From contig NZ_JAOTSB010000013.1 in the NCBI RefSeq assembly GCF_030247605.1, forward strand, positions 18,976 through 82,975: a stretch of 64,000 bases of DNA. The letters are read 5' to 3'. Positions 1-6,979 of this stretch are shown here, in pieces; within the stretch, counting starts at the first letter, position 1; each line of letters begins with the position of its first letter. Made by a program: the position numbers and the translations under genes. Under the pieces are notes generated by a model. It saw nothing but the letters and a program-made list of their open reading frames with translations. It did not search any database and was not told the DNA's origin. The DNA is from Acidaminobacter sp. (lineage in GTDB: Bacteria; Bacillota; Clostridia; Peptostreptococcales; Acidaminobacteraceae).

Positions 1-1
1 T

Positions 2-292
2 TCTTTCATTACAGGCTTCAAAGAGTACCTCACAGCCAACGGACAAGGCGAGATCATCCCAGCTGTTTCCGCACTTGGCTATGATGCTTACATCACCATT
101 CTCGAAGCTGTCAAAGCTGCTAACTCCACTGAAGGCGCTGCCATCAAGGACGCCCTCAAGGGTGTTGAAGTTGTAGGCGTTACTGGATCCATCACTTTTG
201 ACGAAAAAGGCGACGCCAAAAAGAATATGGCATTCATCAAGATCGTTGAGAATGGCCAGTTCAAGTTCCTCAAAACCGTCACTGTAGAATAA
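2..292 (+). CDS. livK: Branched-chain amino-acid ABC transporter substrate-binding protein, C-terminal part
   Basis: An open frame enters the window at base 2 and ends with TAA at 290-292, so about 96 C-terminal residues are present and the start lies outside. The residues include GYDAYITILEAVKAA and SITFDEKGDAKKN, which are typical of the C-terminal lobe of type I periplasmic binding proteins of the Liv family. In Gram-positives this is a membrane-anchored lipoprotein that captures Leu/Ile/Val or related ligands and delivers them to LivHM. The livHMGF genes follow on the same strand, which supports the assignment. Ligand specificity cannot be read from this fragment. Confidence 0.9.
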   Translation, partial: SFITGFKEYLTANGQGEIIPAVSALGYDAYITILEAVKAANSTEGAAIKDALKGVEVVGVTGSITFDEKGDAKKNMAFIKIVENGQFKFLKTVTVE

Positions 293-317
293 TAGTCCAT
301 CAATGACACAAGTGCTT

Positions 318-352
318 GAGTGGGGGTTTATACCCCCACTCATTTAATCTTT
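318..352 (+). terminator. Hairpin with T-run between livK and livH
   Basis: A 10-bp perfect stem (318-327 with 332-341, loop TTAT) is followed by a T-rich run ending in nine T's. It lies 26 bases after livK and before the livH ribosome site. It probably works as a partial terminator that leaves more binding-protein transcript than permease transcript, as is common in ABC importer operons. Confidence 0.85.
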
Positions 353-390
353 TTTTTAGGATCAGTCGTACTTAGAGGAGGCATCGCGTC

Positions 391-1272
391 ATGGACTTTG
401 CTGTATTTTTGCAACACTGTTTGACCGGAATATCTCTCGGTGGTGCCTACGCGTTAATCGCAGTGGGCTACACCATGGTTTACGGCATCTTGAGACTGAT
501 CAACTTCGCCCATGGCGATATCTTCATGATGGCAGGCTATTTCATGGTCTTTGCGTCATCCTCAATGCCTTGGTATTTGGCAACGCCAATTGTCCTCATT
601 GCTACCGTTATCCTCGGTGTGTTAATTGAGCGCGCCGCCTACAAACCGCTTAGGAACGCCCCGAGAATGTCGATCATGATTTCTGCGATCGGCGTTTCGT
701 ATTTACTCCAGAATCTCGCTACCTATCTCTTTACTGCACTTCCAAGAGGCTACCCTACGCTCACCGCTCTTAAGAAAATTTTCCAGATTGGGCCTTTATC
801 CGCTTCTCTGGTGACCTTTATTACACCTGTTCTGACGCTGGCGCTCGTTTACGTTTTAATCCTGCTCATCAATCACAGTAAAATCGGGATGGCCATGCGG
901 GCGGTATCGAAAGACTTTGAGACCGCACAGCTGATGGGCATCAAAATTAATAGAGTTATCAGTTTTACTTTTGCAATTGGTTCACTTTTAGCCGCCATCG
1001 GCTCAATCCTTTACTTTACGGATCGTATGACAGTCTTCCCATTCAGCGGTGCGCTGCCGGGACTTAAATGCTTTGTCGCAGCGGTTCTAGGCGGTATTGG
1101 AAGTATTCCAGGCGCCATGGTTGGCGGATTCATTCTCGGTCTCGGCGAAACTGCGCTGGTCGCTATGGGGTATTCCACCTTCAGTGACGCCTTTACCTTT
1201 ATTCTATTGATTGTTATGCTTATCTTTCGCCCTACTGGTATTTTTGGCGAGAAAGTGACGGACAAAGTATGA
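391..1272 (+). CDS. livH: Branched-chain amino-acid ABC transporter permease LivH
   Basis: A 293-residue polytopic membrane protein of the LivH family. It opens with hydrophobic helices and carries the conserved stretch GILRLINFAHGDIFMMAGYF near residues 31-50, a hallmark of LivH permeases. A second hallmark, AVLGGIGSIPGAMVGG, lies near residue 230. The ATG at 391 is preceded by AGAGGAGG at 374-381. Its stop overlaps the livM start by four bases (ATGA), which indicates translational coupling. With LivM it forms the channel for branched-chain or related amino acids. Length and motifs are normal. A CCATCGGC word lies inside the gene at 995-1002. Confidence 0.96.
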   Translation: MDFAVFLQHCLTGISLGGAYALIAVGYTMVYGILRLINFAHGDIFMMAGYFMVFASSSMPWYLATPIVLIATVILGVLIERAAYKPLRNAPRMSIMISAIGVSYLLQNLATYLFTALPRGYPTLTALKKIFQIGPLSASLVTFITPVLTLALVYVLILLINHSKIGMAMRAVSKDFETAQLMGIKINRVISFTFAIGSLLAAIGSILYFTDRMTVFPFSGALPGLKCFVAAVLGGIGSIPGAMVGGFILGLGETALVAMGYSTFSDAFTFILLIVMLIFRPTGIFGEKVTDKV

Positions 1273-2375
1273 TGAAGATGAAGAAGAACACTAAAATCCT
1301 TTTATCAGTTCTTATACTGATCGCAGCCGTTGCTGCCTTGTGGTATCTCGACGCCAACAAAAATCAATACAGCTACGCCATTTCAATTCTTCAGCGCAGC
1401 GCGATCTATGCCATTGCGGCTGTCGCCATGAACATGCTGACAGGCTTCACAGGACTGTTCTCACTGGGACAGGCTGGATTTATGGCTATAGGCGCCTACA
1501 CGGTCGCTATACTTACTATCCCGGTCGAAATGCGTGCCAATGTCTACTACATCAACGGCATTGCGGATTTTCTCGCAAATCTGTCCCTGCCTTTCTGGGC
1601 GGCATTGATTCTGGGCGGCGTGCTTGCGGCACTGGTTGGCTTCTTTGTAGGCATTCCTGTCCTGAGGCTGAAGAGCGACTATCTGGCCATTGCGACCCTC
1701 GGCTTTTCAGAAATTATTCGGGCGATCATTGCTGCGCCTCAACTTGACAGAATTACAAACGGTTCCTACGGACTCAAAAGCATTCCTGCATTTAGTTCCG
1801 TTTTTGAGGCCTTCTTTATTGCCGGTATTTGTATCCTGCTGATGATTTTAATCATCAACTCTTCCTATGGCAGAGCTTTCAAAGCCATCAAAGAGGATGA
1901 AACCGCAGCTCAGGCTATGGGTATCAATCTCTTCAAACACAAGAGCATGTCCTTTATCATCAGCTGTTTCTTCACAGGAATTGCCGGCGGACTCCTCGCC
2001 GTCTTCATGAGATCCATTGACTCCAAAACCTTTCAGATTGCGCTGACCTATGACATCTTGCTGATCGTTGTACTCGGCGGTCTTGGAAGCATCACCGGCA
2101 GCGTCATTGGCGCGTTTCTCATGACCGCAGGCAGAGAGTGGCTGAGGTTCTTTGACAATCCGCTGATGATAGGCGGTTTTCAAGTGCCGCTGTTCAGAAC
2201 CGGTTTCCGTATGGTCATTTTCTCCCTGATCCTCATGGCTGTCGTGCTCTACTACCGCAAAGGGCTGTTTGGTGATAAGGAATTTACTTGGGACAGGATG
2301 TATAACTTCTTTATTCGGTTAAGGGATCGAATACGGCGGAAAACGCCTGAAAAGGGGGACAAAGGCAATGTCTGA
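1269..2375 (+). CDS. livM: Branched-chain amino-acid ABC transporter permease LivM
   Basis: A 368-residue membrane permease, second channel subunit of the Liv importer. The motifs NMLTGFTGLFSLGQAGFMAIGAY (near residue 55) and LRLKSDYLAIATLGFSEIIR (near 132) are characteristic of LivM. A third, VVLGGLGSITGSVIGAFL, lies near residue 275. The C-terminus is basic and cytoplasmic. The gene overlaps livH by 4 bases and livG by 8 bases, so the three are translated as a coupled unit. The N-terminus begins Met-Met-Lys-Met, so the exact initiator is uncertain by one to three codons. There is no sign of damage. Confidence 0.96.
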   Translation: MMKMKKNTKILLSVLILIAAVAALWYLDANKNQYSYAISILQRSAIYAIAAVAMNMLTGFTGLFSLGQAGFMAIGAYTVAILTIPVEMRANVYYINGIADFLANLSLPFWAALILGGVLAALVGFFVGIPVLRLKSDYLAIATLGFSEIIRAIIAAPQLDRITNGSYGLKSIPAFSSVFEAFFIAGICILLMILIINSSYGRAFKAIKEDETAAQAMGINLFKHKSMSFIISCFFTGIAGGLLAVFMRSIDSKTFQIALTYDILLIVVLGGLGSITGSVIGAFLMTAGREWLRFFDNPLMIGGFQVPLFRTGFRMVIFSLILMAVVLYYRKGLFGDKEFTWDRMYNFFIRLRDRIRRKTPEKGDKGNV

Positions 2376-3210
2376 TCAAGTACTCAGCCTGAATGATGTG
2401 ACGATGCAGTTTGGTGGTGTCGTCGCGGTCAATAACCTCTCCCTGGAAGTCAACAAAGGTGAGATCGTTGCCTTGATTGGGCCGAACGGCGCAGGCAAAA
2501 CCACCGCGTTCAACGTTATAACAGGTGTCTACGCGCCAACAAACGGCAAGGTGTCGTTTCAAGGAAAACCCATCATCAGCAATTTTCCACAAGGTAAAAT
2601 GAAAAAGCTCTACTCGGGTGAAAACGCGGGTAAATACACTGAGTTGATCCGTAAAACACCGGATGTCATTACGAAATTAGGGGTAGCGAGAACCTTCCAA
2701 AACATTCGTCTCTTTAAGAACCTGACGGTTTTTGACAACGTCTTGATTGCTAAGCACATGAATATTAAATCCAATGTGTTTTCAGCAACTTTAAGGCTGA
2801 ATCATAAGGAAGAGCAGACCATGCGGAAAGAATCTATGGAGCTTCTTGAAATACTGGGGTTAGCCCATCTCAAGGACGAAATTTCGAGTTCTCTGCCTTA
2901 CGGTCAGCAGAGAAAGCTTGAGATTGCCCGTGCGTTGGCAACGAAACCTTCCCTGCTGCTTCTGGATGAACCTGCTGCCGGCATGAATCCACATGAGACT
3001 CACGATCTGACCGCATTTATAAGAATGCTGAAGGATGATTTTCACCTGACCGTTCTAATGATTGAACACCATATGAACCTGGTCATGGAAATCTCTGATC
3101 GCATTTATGTCTTGGATTTTGGAAAGCTGATTGCCTCAGGAACACCTGCTGATATTCAGAGCAATCAGAGGGTAATCGACGCTTATTTGGGGGTAGCTGA
3201 CGATGAGTAA
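2368..3210 (+). CDS. livG: Branched-chain amino-acid ABC transporter ATPase LivG
   Basis: A 280-residue ABC ATPase. The Walker A motif GPNGAGKTT lies at residues 38-46, the signature region LPYGQQRKLEIARAL near 175, and Walker B LLLLDEPAAGMNP near 193, followed by the switch His in IEHHM. The long insert between Walker A and the signature, and the PAAGMNP sequence, are typical of LivG rather than LivF. It powers import together with LivF. The gene overlaps livM and livF by 8 bases on each side. A GGGGGAC ribosome site lies about 10 bases before the ATG. Confidence 0.96.
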   Translation: MSDQVLSLNDVTMQFGGVVAVNNLSLEVNKGEIVALIGPNGAGKTTAFNVITGVYAPTNGKVSFQGKPIISNFPQGKMKKLYSGENAGKYTELIRKTPDVITKLGVARTFQNIRLFKNLTVFDNVLIAKHMNIKSNVFSATLRLNHKEEQTMRKESMELLEILGLAHLKDEISSSLPYGQQRKLEIARALATKPSLLLLDEPAAGMNPHETHDLTAFIRMLKDDFHLTVLMIEHHMNLVMEISDRIYVLDFGKLIASGTPADIQSNQRVIDAYLGVADDE

Positions 3211-3925
3211 TGACATCCATCTTAAAATTTCCAATTTAAGCGTAGCTTATGGCGGGATTCAAGCAGTCAAAGACATTTCCATTGAAGTCCCTAAAGGAAA
3301 AATCGTAACCCTGATTGGTTCCAACGGTGCCGGAAAAAGCACTACGCTTCGTACCATTGCCGGCGTCGTCAAACCAAAGGAAGGCTCAATCCAATTTAAC
3401 GGGGAAGAGATCCTGGGCAAATCTCCGGACTATATTGTCACGCGGGGCATCACGCTGGTTCCTGAGGGACGCAGGGTCTTTGACAATCTGACGGTTCTCG
3501 AAAACCTCAAAATTGGCGCTTATGTCCACAAGCACAGGCTGGAAGAAGACATTGAGCAGGTTTACAGACTGTTCCCCCGCCTCAAAGAGCGCGCCTGGCA
3601 ATTTGCAGGGACACTTTCAGGCGGCGAGCAGCAGATGCTGGCTGTCGGACGGGCGTTGATGAGCCGTCCGAAAATGATCATGATGGACGAGCCTTCCTTA
3701 GGTCTCGCGCCATTGATCATCAAAGACATCTTCAACATCATCAAGACTGTCAACGCCGAGGGAATCACCGTCCTGCTGATTGAGCAGAATGCCAACCTCG
3801 CGCTTAAGATCGCGGACCATGCCTATGTCATGGAAACCGGCGTCATTACCCTTGAAGGAACAGGCGCTGCGCTCCTTGCTGATGAAAGCGTCAAGGAAGC
3901 CTATCTTGGAAAAAGAAAAGAATAA
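3203..3925 (+). CDS. livF: Branched-chain amino-acid ABC transporter ATPase LivF
   Basis: A 240-residue ABC ATPase, the last gene of the liv operon. Walker A GSNGAGKST is at residues 39-47, the motif VPEGRRVF (a LivF marker) near 92, signature LSGGEQQML near 138, and Walker B MIMMDEPSLGLAP near 159. It pairs with LivG as the nucleotide-binding heterodimer. The start overlaps livG by 8 bases. A hairpin terminator follows 15 bases after the stop, which closes the operon. Confidence 0.96.
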   Translation: MSNDIHLKISNLSVAYGGIQAVKDISIEVPKGKIVTLIGSNGAGKSTTLRTIAGVVKPKEGSIQFNGEEILGKSPDYIVTRGITLVPEGRRVFDNLTVLENLKIGAYVHKHRLEEDIEQVYRLFPRLKERAWQFAGTLSGGEQQMLAVGRALMSRPKMIMMDEPSLGLAPLIIKDIFNIIKTVNAEGITVLLIEQNANLALKIADHAYVMETGVITLEGTGAALLADESVKEAYLGKRKE

Positions 3926-3940
3926 AGCGACAAATTTTAT

Positions 3941-3966
3941 GAGCCACGAAAGTGGCTCTTGTTTTA
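3941..3966 (+). terminator. Terminator after livF
   Basis: A 7-bp stem GAGCCAC/GTGGCTC (3941-3947 with 3952-3958) has a GAAA tetraloop and is followed by TTGTTTTA. It closes the liv operon. A TATAAT box at 3965-3970 overlaps its tail and may be the -10 of the downstream exporter gene, although no clear -35 is visible. Confidence 0.75.
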
Positions 3967-4053
3967 TAATAAAGCTGTGGGCCAACGAAGACGCCATGAC
4001 GGATTATCCTCATCCGGTCCTGAGACAGCCCAATCTTACGGGAGGTGAGTCCT

Positions 4054-4641
4054 TTGCCCAATGTCGCGGCCTTTTTATCTTATGTTTTCATTACAACCTT
4101 TACACCCGGCCCCAACAATATCATGTCTATGTCCAACGCCAGCCGCTATGGCTTCTTAAAAAGTCTCCCATTCAATATTGGGATCTTCTTTGGTTTTCTT
4201 GTGATTCTGGCGCTGAGCAGCCTGTTCAGCGTCTCTTTGTACAACGTCATTCCAAGCATCAAGCCCGTCATGACGGTCGTTGGCGCTGTCTACATCCTCT
4301 GGTTGGCGTGGAAAACCTATCACAGCAAACCTCATGACAGCTCGGGCAGCGGTGAGAAGCAGACCAACACCATAACCGCGGGACTGCTGCTTCAGTTCGT
4401 CAACCCTAAGGTTATTTTGTACAGCATCACAACCTTATCGACATTTGTTGTACCCTATTACAGTTCAATTCCCGTGGTTATAGCTTTCGCCGTCTTCCTG
4501 GCTTTTGTCGGTTTCGTATCGACGTGCTGCTGGTCGCTGTTTGGGTCCGTTTTCCAAAGGTTTCTGCACAGTCATCAAAAGCTGATCAATTCGGCTATGG
4601 CGCTTCTATTGGTTTACTGCGCCGTGTCGCTATTTTTGTAA
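4054..4641 (+). CDS. LysE/RhtB-family amino-acid exporter
   Basis: A membrane protein of about 195 residues with the family signature FTPGPNNIMSM near residue 15 and five to six hydrophobic helices. LysE/RhtB proteins export amino acids or their analogues and relieve intracellular overload, which fits its place beside an amino-acid importer. I chose the TTG at 4054 because GGAGGTGAG at 4041-4049 then sits at an ideal 8-base spacing. A GTG at 4045 in the same frame would lie within that ribosome site. Substrate is unknown. The gene is followed by a GACCATCGGCA word and a bidirectional terminator. Confidence 0.88.
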   Translation: MPNVAAFLSYVFITTFTPGPNNIMSMSNASRYGFLKSLPFNIGIFFGFLVILALSSLFSVSLYNVIPSIKPVMTVVGAVYILWLAWKTYHSKPHDSSGSGEKQTNTITAGLLLQFVNPKVILYSITTLSTFVVPYYSSIPVVIAFAVFLAFVGFVSTCCWSLFGSVFQRFLHSHQKLINSAMALLLVYCAVSLFL

Positions 4642-4694
4642 TACTGAAATTGTTTTCAGAAGAGAAGACTCGCGTCCAGAGGGTATGGAAAAAT

Positions 4695-4705
4695 GACCAT
4701 CGGCA
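4695..4705 (+). repeat. Intergenic copy of the GACCATCGGCA word
   Basis: A perfect 11-mer followed by seven further A's, directly upstream of the terminator stem at 4716. It is one of six copies that fall between genes. Confidence 0.85.
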
Positions 4706-4715
4706 AAAAAAATCA

Positions 4716-4742
4716 GGGAGCACAGGCGTGCTCCCTTTTTTC
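4716..4742. terminator. Bidirectional terminator between the LysE-type gene and the rnk-like gene
   Basis: An 8-bp stem GGGAGCAC/GTGCTCCC with an AGGC loop is followed by TTTTTTCTT on the + strand. It is preceded by AAAAAAAATCA, which supplies a T-run on the - strand. The two flanking genes converge here. Confidence 0.88.
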
Positions 4743-4774
4743 TTGCGAATGGAATGGTTCAATTTGTGGCAATC

Positions 4775-5191
4775 CTAAAGTTCAAAGTGGCCAGAGGCCT
4801 CAGGCTGATACAGCACCTTTTCAATTTTGAGCCGGACAGTGCCTTCAGGAACTTGCCAGTCGATCTCGTCGCCTTCATGATAGCCCAGCATGGCGGTTCC
4901 AATGGGGGCCATGACTGAAATTTTATTTTCCAGAAAATTCGAATCTTCCGGATAAACGAGGCTATATTCGGTTCTTTCTTCTGAGTTCAGGTGCTTCATG
5001 AGAAATTTGGAATTCATTGTGATGGTGCCGGACGGAATTTGCTCTGCCTCAACGACATGTGCCCGTTCCAGCTCGATCTGAAGTGCTTTCAACTCCTTGG
5101 ATTCTTTTGCTTTTCCAAATTCACTTTCCTCTGCCACCAGTTTTTTCAGTCGTTCCAAATCCTGCGAGGTTAACACGATATTTCGTTTCAT
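4775..5191 (-). CDS. rnk: Rnk-like GreA/GreB-family transcription factor
   Basis: A 138-residue protein with a short N-terminal helical hairpin (residues 1-50, starting MKRNIVLTSQDLERLKKLV) and a C-terminal FKBP-like GreA/GreB domain. The latter contains YSLVYPEDSN, ISVMAPIGTAMLGYHEGDEI and a final VRLKIEKV strand. This is the architecture and length of Rnk proteins, not of full GreA (about 158 residues with a long coiled coil). Rnk-type factors bind RNA polymerase in the secondary channel region but lack the acidic tip needed for cleavage. Start ATG at 5191 follows GGAAGGAACTGGAGATC. The gene appears monocistronic. A nonstandard GreA cannot be fully excluded. Confidence 0.82.
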   Translation of the reverse strand: MKRNIVLTSQDLERLKKLVAEESEFGKAKESKELKALQIELERAHVVEAEQIPSGTITMNSKFLMKHLNSEERTEYSLVYPEDSNFLENKISVMAPIGTAMLGYHEGDEIDWQVPEGTVRLKIEKVLYQPEASGHFEL

Positions 5192-5226
5192 GATCTCCAG
5201 TTCCTTCCTTTCGGCATAAATACAGA

Positions 5227-5255
5227 GGAGTCCTTTGCAGGACTCCCTTTTTCTT
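5227..5255. terminator. Hairpin upstream of the rnk-like gene
   Basis: A 7-bp stem GGAGTCC/GGACTCC (5227-5233 and 5240-5246) is followed on the + strand by CTTTTTCTTTA. On the - strand it lies about 80 bases after the regulator gene 5326-5859 and could end that transcript, although the T-run on that side is poor. Confidence 0.5.
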
Positions 5256-5325
5256 TAGTATAATGGATATTTCTATTTTTGTAAATGGCTGGGTGTCCCT
5301 GAAGTGTACAACAGTTGTTCCGCAG

Positions 5326-5859
5326 TTATTCCGTTTCGTCCCCAGGGAGTAATGCGAAGGAGAACTTTCTTAGCCTGCCATCAGACTTTTCACTTGTATT
5401 CAGATATTTTAACAAGAGTTCGCTGAAATCCTGCAGGAAATTATCACACACCTCATCCGTCATGGTGATGGGATAACTCCTAAAGCCTACTCGATCTTTC
5501 GCCATATCATAAGAAGGTGTTGAAATGTATCTTGAAAAATCAACAATCATTGACATGGCAAAGGTATAAAAAAGATCATAGTGCGCATTTCGGTCACCGG
5601 AGCTGACAAGTTCTTCAATGGCTTTGAATGGCTCCAATCTGACTTTATAGGTCTTTTCCACGGTGCCGCGAATGGGCGTTTCTGAAACAATTTCAAGGAC
5701 ACCAATTTCCAACAGTTTTTTGATGTGTCTGTATAGACTTGCGACAGGGATCCCGGGAACTGCTTCAATAATTTCTTTAGGCGTCGCTGAACCTTTTTCG
5801 GAAATAACTTGGATGACTTTCATCCTGACAGGATTCAATAATTCACTTAGCATTTTCAC
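5326..5859 (-). CDS. Winged-helix (ArsR/PadR-like) transcriptional regulator
   Basis: A 177-residue protein with an N-terminal winged helix-turn-helix (residues about 5-75: LNPVRMKVIQVISEKGSATPKEI, then VASLYRHIKKLLEIGVLEI). The C-terminal domain of about 100 residues is helical and unrecognised. The start is a GTG preceded by AGGAGGGATC. It lies 142 bases downstream of the CPBP protease gene on the same strand and is probably co-transcribed with it. The palindrome in front of that gene (6815-6832) is a candidate operator, but this link is only inferred. Confidence 0.75.
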   Translation of the reverse strand: MKMLSELLNPVRMKVIQVISEKGSATPKEIIEAVPGIPVASLYRHIKKLLEIGVLEIVSETPIRGTVEKTYKVRLEPFKAIEELVSSGDRNAHYDLFYTFAMSMIVDFSRYISTPSYDMAKDRVGFRSYPITMTDEVCDNFLQDFSELLLKYLNTSEKSDGRLRKFSFALLPGDETE

Positions 5860-6001
5860 TTTTGATCCCTCCTCGTCAGATTAATGAGCGCTTATTTACG
5901 AAACGTCGAATGGAGATGGCCAGAATGCGGCTCTGGGCAATTAGCTCAAAACGTGCTCTCACAGGCAGGTTCGCGGTAGGCTTGCGGAGGTACCGTTAAG
6001 C

Positions 6002-6766
6002 TCACAATAGCAGCGGCATGAGAACAAGTTGATTGATAATATGAGCCATCATATGCCCCAGCATAGCATAGAGCAGCCCTTTCTTCCAGTACAGCCAGCC
6101 AAAGCCGAGCCCGGCAATTCCATTCAAGAGCAATGCTCTGATTACAATTGGCACTGAAAGGCCCATCATTTGAGCTGTAGCAGGTAAATGACCCAGCGCA
6201 AACAGGAGTGACGATATGGCGATGGCGATCCAGGCGTGAGAAACACTTATGACTTGTCCATTAGATCCGATTCCATTTTCTTCATGTTTTCTTCTGGAGC
6301 CTTTTGCCAGCAACCACAAAATCAAAGTCATGAGTCCAAGTCTCAATAAGACTTCCTCGACAACACCGCCATATAAGACTGCCGCGACCAGATAGAGGGG
6401 TGAAAAACTAAAAGTATTAAATCCTTCGGGAAGGTACTTCATGAATATAAATTTCTCAGAGAGCGTAATGATCAGAGAAGAGGCTCCGCCAATAGCGACA
6501 GCTGAAATAATCCCATTAGATTCCGGGAATTTGGTTTCTGGGAATATTAATCTTTTTCTCAGTTTATACCCCACAGCTGCAGCGACCGCCGTCAACAGCG
6601 CCGTTTGGAGACCGGATACTACGAGGAGCATTTCAATTGAACCAAGCTGCTTGATCACGGCTTCAGATAATCCTGGTGACATGGTGAGAAATTGATAATA
6701 GCCTATGAGCGCACCTGCGCACGCGCCTATTGCTGCTAATAGAATAACTTTGTGCAAGGTTTTCAC
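6002..6766 (-). CDS. CPBP-family intramembrane glutamic protease
   Basis: A 254-residue polytopic membrane protein with the CPBP (Abi, CAAX-protease-like) motifs. Motif 1 is EEVLLRLG near residue 139, motif 2 ALGHLPA near residue 192 and motif 3 HMMAHIINQLV near residue 237. These supply the Glu-Glu and His residues of the active site. Family members process prenylated proteins, bacteriocins or membrane substrates; the substrate here is unknown. The start is GTG at 6766, behind AAGGTGGATCT. The promoter region is AT-rich and contains a perfect 18-bp palindrome. A regulator gene follows on the same strand. Confidence 0.82.
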   Translation of the reverse strand: MKTLHKVILLAAIGACAGALIGYYQFLTMSPGLSEAVIKQLGSIEMLLVVSGLQTALLTAVAAAVGYKLRKRLIFPETKFPESNGIISAVAIGGASSLIITLSEKFIFMKYLPEGFNTFSFSPLYLVAAVLYGGVVEEVLLRLGLMTLILWLLAKGSRRKHEENGIGSNGQVISVSHAWIAIAISSLLFALGHLPATAQMMGLSVPIVIRALLLNGIAGLGFGWLYWKKGLLYAMLGHMMAHIINQLVLMPLLL

Positions 6767-6795
6767 GTTAGATCCACCTTTCGAATTTTAATAAA

Positions 6796-6832
6796 TATTA
6801 TCACTATAGATATTATTATCACTTGTGATAAT
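6796..6832 (-). promoter_or_regulatory. Operator-like palindrome upstream of the CPBP protease gene
   Basis: ATTATCAC-TT-GTGATAAT is a perfect palindrome at 6815-6832. A second half-site, TATTATCAC, begins at 6796, 18 bases (under two helical turns) from the matching half-site at 6814. The whole region is very AT-rich and lies 30-66 bases before the GTG start, where a promoter is expected. The site could bind the winged-helix regulator encoded downstream. Confidence 0.55.
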
Positions 6833-6876
6833 ATAAAAATAACACCCACGAGATCTATTGTCAATATTTTTGAATA

Positions 6877-6921
6877 AAAAAGACGACAAAGAGGAAGGCG
6901 CGCCTTCCTCTTTGTCGTCTT
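6877..6921 (-). terminator. 42-bp perfect palindromic terminator
   Basis: Positions 6880-6900 are the exact reverse complement of 6901-6921, a 21-bp arm with no spacer. On the - strand it is followed by TTTTTTATTC. It ends the leftward operon whose last gene stops at 6980. The absence of any loop spacer and the arm length are unusual for a bacterial terminator. Confidence 0.9.
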
Positions 6922-6979
6922 GATCACTTTGTGGTTTTGATCTATCTTATAATTTGTTCTCTGCCACTCTGTAATTATT

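Noticed and set aside
3780..4337. 185-codon open frame on the + strand
   Set aside because: It overlaps the end of livF and most of the exporter gene in another frame and has no family features.
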